38,708 nucleotides of DNA. Source: Paludibacteraceae bacterium (GTDB lineage Bacteria; Bacteroidota; Bacteroidia; Bacteroidales; Paludibacteraceae). The stretch lies in NCBI GenBank assembly GCA_905233925.1, contig CAJOFV010000005.1:1-38708 (forward strand), given 5' to 3'. Every line of letters begins with the position of its first letter. Within the stretch, counting starts at the first letter, position 1. The notes beneath the pieces are model-generated. The model searched no databases. It was not told the origin of the DNA and was given only the letters and a program-made list of their open reading frames with translations. Positions 1 through 7,110 of the stretch are shown piece after piece. Made by a program: the position numbers and the translations under genes.

Positions 1-376
1 CCCTGCGCTCTACCCGCTTCTGCTCCACGGCCTCCACCTCTTCCTTGCTCTCGGTGAGCAGGTATACGCCGCCGCGTTTCCGTTCGATTACATACCACGT
101 CTTGCTGTAGATGGTTTCGGCATCGTCCCGTTCGATGCCGTCGGCGCAGGGAATCGTGAGGACGGTCAGATCGCAATGGTCGGGTCCCTCTCCAAAGCCG
201 CTCTTCATTTCAGCTTTTACACGGACGTGCTTTTCGCCCTTCTCAAGGTCCACCCGGAACTTGTAACCGAAGGAGCTGTTCATGAAGGAAATCATGTAGC
301 CCTCGCTCATGAGGCTGGCGACCTGCTCGTTGGCCGCTTTCAGAACGTCGTTCATCGTCTTCATTGTGTTTTTCAT
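1..376 (-). CDS. Hypothetical protein of a foreign mobile-element-like block, C-terminus beyond window
   Basis: An open frame of at least 125 codons runs from an ATG at 376 off the left edge of the window, with no stop. The start is chosen because an excellent ribosome binding site, AGGAGGT, lies about 8 nt upstream, which is unusual for Bacteroidales but normal for Clostridia and Bacilli. The protein begins MKNTMKTMNDVLKAANEQV and looks soluble, with a Lys/Glu-rich end. I do not recognise the family and assign no function. A sigma70-type promoter with a palindromic operator lies just upstream. Composition and signals match the neighbour at 502-756 and differ from everything after about 785, so I infer both come from one non-Bacteroidales element. 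Confidence 0.7.
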   Translation of the reverse strand, partial: MKNTMKTMNDVLKAANEQVASLMSEGYMISFMNSSFGYKFRVDLEKGEKHVRVKAEMKSGFGEGPDHCDLTVLTIPCADGIERDDAETIYSKTWYVIERKRGGVYLLTESKEEVEAVEQKRVERR

Positions 377-419
377 GGTATTTACCTCCTGCGGCTGTAC
401 CGCCCTTGTTGATGATGTA

Positions 420-448
420 ATAATAACACACTATAGTGCGTTTTGCAA
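420..448 (-). promoter_or_regulatory. Sigma70-type promoter with palindromic operator
   Basis: On the minus strand TTGCAA (448-443) and TATTAT (425-420) are separated by exactly 17 nt. The spacer contains the perfect 10-bp palindrome CACTATAGTG (429-438), which suggests a repressor site overlapping the promoter. This is a vegetative Firmicutes or Proteobacteria promoter form, not the Bacteroidetes form seen elsewhere in this window. It drives the partial gene starting at 376. Confidence 0.65.
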
Positions 449-501
449 GGGCTTTATTGCAAAAACTTTTATTTTTTTTCTGCCCTCGCACCGCCCGCCG
501 C

Positions 502-756
502 TTACGCGGCGGTGCAGCGGGTGAGGATGGTCTGTTTCACGCCGTCGCGTTCGTTATGTTCCTTTACGGTTCCCTTAATGGTCGTTCCGTCGTGAATCTT
601 AATGCTCCGGGAGGCCCGCCAGATAAATACGTTTCCGTGGTCATCCGTGAAGCGGTAAAGATAGGTTGTGCCGTAATCATTCTCCCAAGAGGTCAGGAGC
701 TTCGCGCTTACAGTCTGGAAGGTAATCCGCTCCTTGATTTTCCCGACGTATTCGGA
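502..756 (-). CDS. C-terminal domain of a mobile-element protein, 5' end lost at the junction
   Basis: The frame ends with a TAA at 504-502. It encodes a compact C-terminal domain starting near SEYVGKIKERITF and ending GVKQTILTRC. From memory, the pattern (an aromatic-rich sheet, WENDYGTTYLYRFTD, then a GTVKEH-x-G-x-KQT-x-LTRC ending) is a C-terminal module of uncharacterised proteins on Clostridia plasmids, phages and conjugative elements. I cannot name its function with confidence; an OB-like nucleic-acid-binding fold is possible. The frame can be followed to an ATG at 831, but residues beyond about position 756 overlap plus-strand coding sequence of a different protein. The real N-terminal part is therefore missing and the apparent start is spurious. 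Confidence 0.55.
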   Translation of the reverse strand, partial: SEYVGKIKERITFQTVSAKLLTSWENDYGTTYLYRFTDDHGNVFIWRASRSIKIHDGTTIKGTVKEHNERDGVKQTILTRCTAA

Positions 757-1195
757 GGCGGCAGCCGATTTCGCAAAGGGCAAACTGGTTACGCCTGAAT
801 GCGGCCGCTTCAACAAGTGGAGCAGCGACAACCTCGAAGCCGTGCAAGCAGACGAGGACGTTTGGCCGGTTTGGACGATACCGACAACCTACACGGTAAC
901 ATTCAAGAACCGTGCAAACGATGCCGTAATCAGTGAAGTGACGGACGTGCCGTGCGAAGGCTTTGCCAATCCGCCGGTGGCTGAAACCGGTTACATATGG
1001 CAGTGGGAAAGCAATGAATATGAATCCGTCAAGGCAGACCTTATCATATACGGTTCGAAAGTGGAGGATCCCGCTTCCTGTATCGAAGGAATGGAAGGCT
1101 CCGGCATGCAGATGCAGAAAATCCTCCGTAACGGTAACCTCTACATCCTTATCGGCGGCAAGATGTTCGACGCTACGGGTAAAGAAGTGAAATAA
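734..1195 (+). pseudogene. C-terminal part of a secreted repeat protein, 5' end lost at the junction
   Basis: The frame runs to a TAA at 1193-1195; the nominal ATG at 734 lies in the foreign block, so the true N-terminus is missing. From about 785 the protein contains two related modules. TPECGRFNKWSS...EAVQAD aligns with VAETGYIWQWES...ESVKAD, each followed by a beta-rich stretch such as TYTVTFKNR, similar to bacterial surface repeat (Flg_new or BspA-type) modules. The end, KILRNGNLYILIGGKMFDA, matches the C-terminal module of the two C10 peptidases in this window (NGQ-hydrophobic-DG...G at the extreme C-terminus). I infer a secreted or surface-attached protein using the same export or anchoring route. 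It is followed by a strong terminator at 1221. Confidence 0.6.
757..785. other. Junction between foreign block and Bacteroidales sequence
   Basis: The minus-strand domain can be followed down to about 756. The plus-strand repeat module of the 734-1195 frame can be followed back to about 785. Between them neither protein makes sense, and codon use, ribosome-site style and promoter style all switch. The breakpoint falls mid-gene on both sides, which suggests illegitimate recombination or a chimeric contig rather than tidy integration. Confidence 0.55.
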
Positions 1196-1220
1196 CGGTT
1201 TTATTCCTATCATAAGCAAC

Positions 1221-1247
1221 AAAAAGTGCGGTTTTGCCGCACTTTTT
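1221..1247 (+). terminator. Rho-independent terminator after the repeat protein
   Basis: AAAAAGTGCGG and CCGCACTTTTT form a perfect stem around a short T-rich loop, ending in a T-run. It lies 25 nt after the stop at 1195 and is nearly symmetrical, so it could work on both strands. Confidence 0.8.
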
Positions 1248-1298
1248 GTGTATAATCCCTAAAAAAACGCAAAAAAAATCATTTTTTTTCAAAAAAAT

Positions 1299-1329
1299 TT
1301 TGGTATATTAAAAAAAAGCAGTACTTTTG
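1299..1329 (+). promoter_or_regulatory. Bacteroidetes-type promoter of the tRNA cluster
   Basis: TTTG at 1299-1302 and TACTTTTG at 1322-1329 are 19 nt apart, matching the -33/-7 consensus. The start of transcription would fall about 35 nt before tRNA-Gly. Confidence 0.75.
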
Positions 1330-1369
1330 CAGCCGCTTTCGGAAAACGAGGCAGTGTTCTTACACATTT

Positions 1370-1445
<76 letters not shown>

Positions 1446-1475
1446 GAGTGCAGGACAGCGTCCTGCATTTTTTAA

Positions 1476-1557
1476 GCCCAGGTGGCGGAATTGGTAGACG
1501 CGTACGTTTCAGGTGCGTATGCCGCGAGGTGTGCAGGTTCGAGTCCTGTTCTGGGCT
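1476..1557 (+). tRNA. tRNA-Leu (CAG)
   Basis: Class II tRNA with a long variable arm. Acceptor GCCCAGG pairs with TCTGGGC, with one G-T wobble. The anticodon loop TTCAGGT between TACGT and GCGTA gives CAG. CCA is not encoded. Confidence 0.92.
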
Positions 1558-1588
1558 GGAATCGGTGTAAAACCGTACTGACGTGCGG

Positions 1589-1672
1589 GCGCAGGTGGTG
1601 AAATTGGTATACACGCTACTTTGAGGGGGTAGTGGCAGCAATGTCGTGTGAGTTCGAGTCTCATCCTGCGCA
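1589..1672 (+). tRNA. tRNA-Leu (GAG)
   Basis: Class II tRNA. Acceptor GCGCAGG pairs perfectly with CCTGCGC (1665-1671), with discriminator A at 1672. The anticodon loop TTGAGGG gives GAG. CCA is not encoded. The cluster terminator follows within 5 nt. Confidence 0.92.
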
Positions 1673-1676
1673 CTCT

Positions 1677-1709
1677 GAGACATCTTCTTCGGAAGGTGTC
1701 TCTTTTTTT
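1677..1709 (+). terminator. Terminator of the tRNA cluster
   Basis: GAGACATCTTC (1677-1687), a TTCG tetraloop and GAAGGTGTCTC (1692-1702) form an 11-bp stem with one wobble, followed by seven T. It overlaps the distal end of the decayed recombinase frame on the other strand. Confidence 0.9.
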
Positions 1710-2132
1710 ATTTCCATAACTCCCTGTAATTCTGTCAAATAAGTCATATACTTCATTACGATTTTCGGTTCGATAATTGTGATTTTTGTTGTTCTAAAAA
1801 ATTCCGTGAGGAAATGTCAATTTTTGGATTCTTTGCCGCGTTTCTAAATCCGAGTCACGCCACAAAACGCTTAATTTAGAACAAGTTACGAGTATATCTC
1901 GAATCTTCCTATCAAGGTTCGATAATTCTTCCTTATAGTTTTCGAGTTCGGCATCAATAGCGGCTATTTCTTCCTGTAATCCCGTTACCGTTTCACGATA
2001 CAAGTCTTCGTCAACAAATTGACCTGTAGCAAATCTTCTCCGACAGTTAGCCAATTCCTTCTCCTTTTCCGAGCGTTGTTTCTTGAGTAGTGTCGCATGT
2101 TTAATATTCTCATCATCGTTGGTTCTTACCAT
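1710..2132 (-). pseudogene. Serine recombinase remnant, C-terminal part with in-frame amber
   Basis: From 2132 to 1797 the minus strand encodes a long coiled-coil segment (LLKKQRSEKEKELANCRRR, then LDRKIRDILVTCSKLSVLW) ending DLETRQRIQKLTFPHGIF. This is the typical C-terminal region of large serine recombinases. A TAG at 1796-1794 then interrupts it. Past the TAG the same frame continues with recognisable recombinase tail, NYRTENRNEVYDLF and on to about 1710, so the amber is a premature stop and not the natural end. The catalytic resolvase domain, the recombinase domain and the zinc ribbon are all absent. At 2132 the sequence switches to an AraC remnant on the other strand. I infer a dead relic of an integrated element next to the tRNA cluster. 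Confidence 0.75.
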
Positions 2133-2311
2133 ACTACTTCAGCGAATATTTGCGTGATTTGCGACTCGAAGAGGCTGCTCGTATGTTGCGTGAAACGGAT
2201 ATGCCTATTGACCAAGTGGCTTTTCAAGTCGGCCTGCAATCCGCCTCCGGCTTTCATCGCAATTTCCTACTATCCTACGGCATGACCCCGAATCAATATA
2301 GACATAAATAA
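2132..2311 (+). pseudogene. AraC-family regulator remnant, C-terminal helix-turn-helix only
   Basis: The plus strand reads YYFSEYLRDLRLEEAARML, then a second helix-turn-helix (DMPIDQVAFQVGLQSASGFH) and the closing SYGMTPNQYRHK before TAA at 2309-2311. This is the last ~58 residues of an AraC DNA-binding domain. The first helices and any sensor domain are missing, because the frame enters recombinase sequence at about 2132. No start codon or promoter is attached. Its own terminator follows at 2313. Confidence 0.75.
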
Positions 2312-2312
2312 C

Positions 2313-2350
2313 AAAAGTGATATAATCGGTAAGATTATGCCACTTTTTTT
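2313..2350 (+). terminator. Rho-independent terminator after the AraC remnant
   Basis: AAAAGTG (2313-2319) pairs with CACTTTT (2341-2347), and inside it ATAATC pairs with GATTAT. The T-run runs into the next promoter region. Confidence 0.75.
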
Positions 2351-2379
2351 GTGCATGTCCGATTTTTTTTGTACCTTTG
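2348..2379 (+). promoter_or_regulatory. Bacteroidetes-type promoter of the decayed amylase and the TfoX-N gene
   Basis: TTTG (2348-2351), 20 nt, TACCTTTG (2372-2379). The transcript would start just before the ATG at 2407. The promoter remains consensus although its first gene is broken, probably because it also serves 3584-3883. Confidence 0.7.
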
Positions 2380-2406
2380 CGCCGTGAACGACGCAAACAA
2401 AGGAAA

Positions 2407-3577
2407 ATGGCGAAGAAAAAACTAATCATCCTTGCACTTGCAACGACAATGCTCGCTGCATGCGGAAAGAAGGCCGCAAACGATGGTTTCGCTTGGAACA
2501 AAGCTACCGTCTATTTTGTGCTGGTGGATCGTTTTTGCAACGGCGATAGTACCAATGACCAACAGTATGGCCGCTGCACCGACTATGGCAGCGAGCGCAT
2601 GAATGCTTCTACATTTCACGGAGGAGACTATGCAGGATTATTACAAAAAACCAAAGAGGGCTACTTCGCCGACTTGGGTGTGGATGTCGTGTGGCTGACC
2701 GATCCATATGAGCAGGTGCATGGTTGGGTGCCCGGTAGCGGTTGGGTGGTCAATGATTTTCCGCACTACGGTTACCATGGTTACTACCCGCTAGACTATA
2801 CCGAGATGGACAAGAACTACGGCACAATAGCAGAGTATCGCGCGCTAATAGACGAACTGCATGCGCAAGGCATCCGAGTCATGGAAGGAGCCAACATCAA
2901 CGACATCGGTTACCCCACGTATCTGGATGCGTTGCAAGCGACCTGACCACCATCGCACAGACCTGGCAGGCGTATAGCGATTCGATGGCGGTATGGCAGG
3001 CTGCGGGTTATGCGTGGTATCCGTTCTCATACCTGAACAACGCCTATTTCCGAGAGGCAGACATGGAGCATATGGATAAGTGCGCAACTCCGAGGATCGC
3101 GAGACCCAACAGCGTTTGGAGGCAAACATGGAGCATATGGATAAGTGCGCAACCTGTTTCCTATTGTCTCCCGGTGCGGTGCAGATTTTTTATGGGGACG
3201 AGGTGGCTCGTAAGACGTCTGACGCTATTTTGAATGTGGATGCTGCACAGGGGTTCCGCAGTGACTACGATTGGTCAGCTTCGAACGACACCCTCATGGC
3301 GCACTACCGGAAGTTATGTGTATTCCGCAAGAATCATCCTGCGGTCGGCGCCGGAAAACAAACCCTACAGAACGCCACAACGGTTTTACGCACCTTGGGC
3401 GAAGATATGATAGTCATTGCCTTAAATCCGCAACCCGCGATACCCATACCGGTACCTTTTGCCGATGATGCGCAAATACGGAATGCGTATAGCGGTGAAA
3501 CAAATATCGTTAAAAACGGACAAGCGATGCTACAACAATCCAGCGGGCATGTCGCCCTTATCGAGAAAATAAACTGA
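2407..3577 (+). pseudogene. Decayed alpha-amylase (GH13) lipoprotein
   Basis: The ATG at 2407 starts a lipoprotein signal (LALATTMLAAC, lipid Cys at residue 19). It is followed by the start of a GH13 barrel: VYFVLVDRFCNGD, then LGVDVVWLTDP, then GYHGYYPLDYTEMDKNYG. The frame then shifts twice: one frame to about 2940, a second to about 3090, a third to the stop at 3575-3577. The last piece is recognisable (LLSPGAVQIFYGDEVAR and a beta domain). The middle of the barrel, including the catalytic Asp and Glu regions, is missing. A 35-bp sequence occurs twice, 65 bp apart (3054-3088 and 3119-3153, one mismatch), and produces the second shift. About 390 codons remain of a family usually over 450. 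Inactive. Confidence 0.8.
3054..3153 (+). repeat. 65-bp tandem duplication inside the amylase pseudogene
   Basis: The 35-bp segment at 3054-3088 recurs at 3119-3153 with one substitution. The offset of 65 is not a multiple of three, so the duplication is itself a frameshifting lesion. Confidence 0.85.
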
Positions 3578-3583
3578 AAGAAT

Positions 3584-3883
3584 ATGTCCAACGCTGATTT
3601 AGTACAATACATATTAGAGCAGGCTTCGCAGGCAGGCGAGATAACGGCGAAGAAGATGTTCGGTGACTACTGTCTCTATTGCGACAGGAAGGTGGTCGGC
3701 TTGATTTGCGATGATTATTTGTTTCTCAAACCACTGCCGCAACTTCAACCGCTGTTGCACGAATGCGACCAACGGATGCAACCGCCTTACGATGGAGCCA
3801 AACCACATTATGTCATTTCCGACGTGGATGACCGCGATTATGTTTCGTTGCTCATTAAAACCGCAGCTGAATATAGTAAATGA
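3584..3883 (+). CDS. TfoX N-terminal domain family protein
   Basis: Small 99-residue soluble protein covering one complete TfoX-N domain. AKKMFGDYCLYCDRKVVGLI and DYLFLKP form the characteristic MFG...G...YCDGKVVGLIxDDxLFLK-type core. In enteric bacteria the domain is part of a competence regulator. In stand-alone form, as here, its role is not established, and no competence gene is in the window. The start at 3584 lies 7 nt after the amylase remnant, so it was probably the second gene of that transcript and is now reached by transcription through dead sequence. Confidence 0.85.
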   Translation: MSNADLVQYILEQASQAGEITAKKMFGDYCLYCDRKVVGLICDDYLFLKPLPQLQPLLHECDQRMQPPYDGAKPHYVISDVDDRDYVSLLIKTAAEYSK

Positions 3884-3921
3884 AGCAACTATCGTTTTTT
3901 TTTAATATTTTTATACAAAAT

Positions 3922-3953
3922 TTTGCGTATGTTAAAAAAATGTTGTAATTTTG
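3922..3953 (+). promoter_or_regulatory. Bacteroidetes-type promoter of the 4045 lipoprotein
   Basis: TTTG (3922-3925), 20 nt, TAATTTTG (3946-3953), in a very AT-rich stretch. It leaves an untranslated leader of about 85 nt. Confidence 0.75.
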
Positions 3954-4044
3954 CAGCGCAAAAAAGCAAACAATAACACAAATCCATGCCGATTCGCAGT
4001 ATTATTGCAATTAACATAGTATTAACCATTAAAAAAACAAACGT

Positions 4045-5403
4045 ATGAGAACAAAAACACTGATTCTCCTGTCAGCCGTTCTGCTGCTTATAGTTCCCGG
4101 CTGCAAACAACACGGCAAATGGACCAAACACGTTGTAACGGAAGAGTACACGTATGTTGACGGTCAAAACCAAGCCGAAGAAGAACAAGCCGAAGCTCCC
4201 AGTCTGTGGAACTTCACAGCAAAACGCATGGTGAAAGCCGCGTTGAAAGAGAAAAAAGTCATCAACAGTCCGGTTGTAGTGCCGGTGAAGCTCGGTTACT
4301 ACGAGTGCAACGACCTCCAAGAGCGCGAGAACCTCTACAAAGCACAGGTAAACGGTTTGTTGGATGTGAAGTATTCGGAAATTAAGAACAAACACGAGAA
4401 ACCGACCTACTGGGTAGAAGTTGCCCTGACGCCCAAAGGCAAATCTCTTGTGGTAAAGGATGACAAACCCGTCTTCCCCGAGGACACCATCAATCACGAG
4501 CACATGCTGGCCGTTCTTTCTCCGGAAAGCGGTCTGAACCAGTACGGCGAATATACGTTCGACCCGAACGTGGACAACGATGTTATTGAGCTTATCAAGA
4601 GCTTCTATAATGCCTATATCGCCAACAAGAACATGGCTATCAACAACTACGGCACACATGACCTCATTGACGCGCAACAACGCATCAACACCGCCCAAGA
4701 GCTTGGCGTAAGACGCATGCAAGACCCGTTCCTGCGCGGTGCCGTCATTGATTCTTCCAATGTGAACGACCTGTACATTGACAAGTGGACCAGTTTCGTG
4801 GATTTGTATGTAGCAAGCATCGGCGAAGCACAGTTCTGCATAGTTGTCAAGAACGCAGACGGTGTGAAGAAAATTGATGACGTGGCACTGAACGCTCCTT
4901 CTTATCTGAATGTGAACAAGACGCTGCGTTGCACAGCAAAGGGAATCTCCGCCCGCGAGTTGCACAATGCGCTGAAGGCAAAACAGAACCAACGTCCTGC
5001 TGCCGCTCCGAAGAAAGCTCCCGCCAAGGCTGCTCCGGTGGAGAGAGACGAACCCGAACCCTCCCTGCTGTTTGACGAATATATGCCGTATCTGCAACCA
5101 GGTATCGAGTTGGCAGAACATGCTGAACCAACTCCGTATCAGTTGGCTAAACAATGCGAGCATATCGAAATCGTCAACATGCTAGCAGGCGAGTACCAGT
5201 TTGAGAAGATGAGCAAACTGAAAAACGTCAAGGTTGGCAAAAACGAAGCTCCTGTTAAGACGGCTATCGTAACCATCAAACGTGCGAAAGTTTCTCCGCT
5301 GGGTCGTATCTTCTTCAACATGAAAGAGGGTGAAACGGACAAGTTCAACGTTGCATTCTCCTATAAGGACGAGGAGTGGAACTGCGAGGTTGCTCTCAAG
5401 TAA
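4045..5403 (+). CDS. Lipoprotein of unknown function, 452 aa
   Basis: The signal MRTKTLILLSAVLLLIVPGC predicts a lipoprotein anchored at Cys20. The following ~290 residues are soluble and mixed alpha/beta. A low-complexity Ala/Pro/Lys linker at about 310-335 (APKKAPAKAAP) leads to a C-terminal domain of ~110 residues ending in alternating beta strands. I do not recognise either domain and propose no function. It is transcribed alone: promoter at 3922-3953, terminator at 5426. The DNA is rich in evenly placed GAA/AAG/AAC codons, suggesting good expression. The opposite strand also happens to be open over a long stretch but shows no protein features. Confidence 0.85.
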   Translation: MRTKTLILLSAVLLLIVPGCKQHGKWTKHVVTEEYTYVDGQNQAEEEQAEAPSLWNFTAKRMVKAALKEKKVINSPVVVPVKLGYYECNDLQERENLYKAQVNGLLDVKYSEIKNKHEKPTYWVEVALTPKGKSLVVKDDKPVFPEDTINHEHMLAVLSPESGLNQYGEYTFDPNVDNDVIELIKSFYNAYIANKNMAINNYGTHDLIDAQQRINTAQELGVRRMQDPFLRGAVIDSSNVNDLYIDKWTSFVDLYVASIGEAQFCIVVKNADGVKKIDDVALNAPSYLNVNKTLRCTAKGISARELHNALKAKQNQRPAAAPKKAPAKAAPVERDEPEPSLLFDEYMPYLQPGIELAEHAEPTPYQLAKQCEHIEIVNMLAGEYQFEKMSKLKNVKVGKNEAPVKTAIVTIKRAKVSPLGRIFFNMKEGETDKFNVAFSYKDEEWNCEVALK

Positions 5404-5425
5404 GTTCCTCTGATTTTTCGAGAAA

Positions 5426-5468
5426 AAATCAACCTGCTCAAGCACGCTTGGACAGGTTGATTTCTTTT
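5426..5468 (+). terminator. Bidirectional terminator between the lipoprotein and tmRNA
   Basis: AAATCAACCTG (5426-5436) pairs with CAGGTTGATTT (5453-5463), with an inner CAAGC/GCTTG stem, then CTTTTTC. It serves the 4045 gene. The A-rich 5' side gives a T-run on the minus strand, so it can also end the convergent tmRNA transcript. Confidence 0.85.
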
Positions 5469-5474
5469 TCTTTG

Positions 5475-5833
5475 TGGAGATAGCGGGATTCGAACCCGCG
5501 TCCAAACAAGGAACCGATATGCTTTCTACACGCTTATCCCGGTTTTGATTTTCGAGCGGGAGCAAGACCCGAGCCACCAACTACCGCCTTATCTGCTTAA
5601 TTTTCGTCTGTCCATCGCAGCCTGAACAGGCTATCCTTGCTATTTCCGCACCGCTATATCCTATCAGCCGCAAGGCTTGGCTTGGAGCGATGTCCCGTTT
5701 CAGCACCTTGTGCCGAAATGACGCCGATCTACTGTATGTTGCCAGTTAATTGTTTGGACCCGATTTACGAGCGTTATCCATGCTCGGCGTGCTTACATAC
5801 CCTTTCTACTTGCTGTCAAAACCAGTTATCCCC
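5475..5833 (-). ncRNA. ssrA: tmRNA (ssrA) lacking a normal degradation-tag frame
   Basis: Transfer-messenger RNA rescues stalled ribosomes. The 5' end GGGGATA (5833-5827) pairs with TATCTCC at the 3' end, including the G3-U70 wobble that specifies alanine. The start CTGGTTTTGACAGC, the T arm GGACGCGGGTTCGAATCC and the discriminator A (5475) are canonical. CCA is not encoded. The expected tag frame is missing. After TTAACTGGC (GGC at 5743-5741), where known Bacteroidales relatives encode GENNYALAA, this RNA reads Gly-Asn-Ile-Gln-stop (TAG 5731-5729). No ALAA-stop occurs in any frame of the RNA. The length of 359 nt is short by roughly the size of a tag. I am sure it is tmRNA; the tag loss is seen in sequence but could be an assembly error. 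Confidence 0.9.
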
Positions 5834-5854
5834 CTCTTTTTTCGAAAAAGCGTG

Positions 5855-5886
5855 CAAAAGTACTGCTTTATTTTGACATGAGCAAA
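5855..5886 (-). promoter_or_regulatory. Promoter of tmRNA
   Basis: On the minus strand TTTG (5886-5883), 20 nt, TACTTTTG (5862-5855), about 22 nt before the mature 5' end. The consensus promoter argues that the RNA is still expressed. Confidence 0.75.
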
Positions 5887-5920
5887 TATTTTAGCAGAAT
5901 TTGTTAAAAATGCAGAAAAA

Positions 5921-5952
5921 TTTGCGTATATAAAAAATTTGTTGTACTTTTG
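5921..5952 (+). promoter_or_regulatory. Promoter of the 5980-8268 operon
   Basis: TTTG (5921-5924), 20 nt, TACTTTTG (5945-5952), divergent from the tmRNA promoter. The in-frame TTG at 5950 lies within the -7 element and cannot be the start, which supports ATG at 5980. Confidence 0.78.
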
Positions 5953-5979
5953 CGCGATTTTTTGGAAAATTTGAAGCTT

Positions 5980-7110
5980 ATGGCAGTTGAAATACGTGAA
6001 GTAAATACCCGTCGGGAACTGAAGAAATTCATTCAGTTCGCGAATGATTTATACAAAGATTGTCCTTACTATTGCCCGCCGTTGTTCCTCGATGAAATGG
6101 AGGTCTTCAACCGCAAGAAAAACCCCGCGATGGACTTCAGCGACTTCCAGTTATATATGGCTTTCCGCGACAACAAACCGGTAGGCCGTATCGCAGCCAT
6201 CATTAATACCAAAGCTAACGAAGCATGGAACAAGAAACATGTGCGCTTTGGCTGGATGGATTTTATTGATGACCTCGAGGTAAGCAAAGCGCTGTTGGAT
6301 GCCGTTGCAGCCTGGGGCAAAGCCCGCGGCATGGAGGCAATGAACGGTCCTGTAGGCTTCACGGACTGGGACAAAGAAGGCCTGCTGTTAGAAGGATTCG
6401 AGTACGTGGCACCAATAGCGTCGCTGTACAACTATCCGTACTACGCGAAGCACATGGAGGCTTACGGCTTGCGCAAAGAGGCAGATTGGATTGAGATGCT
6501 GATTACCTGTCCGGAGGAAGTGCCGGCACGTCTCGCACGCGTAGGGGAAATCGTGAAAGAACGCAGTCACGTGCGCGTGGATAAGGTAAAGAACGCCAAG
6601 GAGTTGGTGCGCAAATACGGCAACACGTTCATGGATGTATTGGATGAAGCATATCAGAAGTTGTATAACTTCCAGCCGATGACCGAACGGCAGAAAATGT
6701 ACTACCGCGACATCTATTTCCCAATCCTGAACTTCGACTTTGTGACGATTATCGTGAACGAGAAAGACGAAATCGTAGGCGTAGGATTAGGTATGCCGAA
6801 CATCAGTCAGGCATCGCGCAAATGCGGCGGAAAACTGTTCCCCTTCGGATGGTGGCATCTGTGGCGTGCATTGAAAGCCAAGAAAATGGAGAACTTTGAC
6901 CTGTTGCTTGTGGCAGTACGTCCGGACTACCAGGATAAGGGCATTAACAGTCTGTTCTTCACGGACCAGATACCGTACTTCATCAAATACGGCGTAAAGC
7001 ACATGGATACAACGTCGATTCTGGAGACGAACACGAAGAACCAACAGCAGTTCCAGATGTTGGAGCACAAGTACCACAAGCGCCGCCGTGCATACCTTAA
7101 GGAAATCTGA
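5980..7110 (+). CDS. GNAT-fold acyltransferase-like protein (YghO-type)
   Basis: A 376-residue cytosolic protein with the overall pattern of the YghO-like acyl-CoA N-acyltransferase family. An N-terminal half contains the FMALRDNKPVGRIAA-like strand (here MAFRDNKPVGRIAAIIN, about 62-78). A Gly/Pro segment MNGPVGFTDWDKEGLLLEGF follows (about 117-136). The C-terminal half has the second acetyltransferase-type strands (IVGVGLGMPNISQASR, then LLLVAVRPDYQDKGINSLFF). The substrate is unknown in this family. The start is ATG 5980, 28 nt after the promoter. Its stop overlaps the next start by one base (TGATG), so it is co-translated with a Fur-like regulator. Confidence 0.75.
   Translation: MAVEIREVNTRRELKKFIQFANDLYKDCPYYCPPLFLDEMEVFNRKKNPAMDFSDFQLYMAFRDNKPVGRIAAIINTKANEAWNKKHVRFGWMDFIDDLEVSKALLDAVAAWGKARGMEAMNGPVGFTDWDKEGLLLEGFEYVAPIASLYNYPYYAKHMEAYGLRKEADWIEMLITCPEEVPARLARVGEIVKERSHVRVDKVKNAKELVRKYGNTFMDVLDEAYQKLYNFQPMTERQKMYYRDIYFPILNFDFVTIIVNEKDEIVGVGLGMPNISQASRKCGGKLFPFGWWHLWRALKAKKMENFDLLLVAVRPDYQDKGINSLFFTDQIPYFIKYGVKHMDTTSILETNTKNQQQFQMLEHKYHKRRRAYLKEI

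Noticed and set aside
484..520. GC-rich hairpin near the stop of the 502 gene as a terminator
   Set aside because: On the coding (minus) strand it is followed by an A-run, not a T-run.
4072..5163. Long minus-strand open frame (363 codons)
   Set aside because: It is a shadow of the 4045 lipoprotein, which has a lipobox, promoter and terminator; the antisense product has no recognisable features.
5729..5743. Alternative tmRNA tag beginning at GCA one base later
   Set aside because: That frame stays open for dozens of codons through the pseudoknots and has no ALAA-type end, so it is not a plausible tag.
5950..5979. TTG start for the acyltransferase-like gene
   Set aside because: The TTG lies inside the -7 promoter element, upstream of the expected transcript start.
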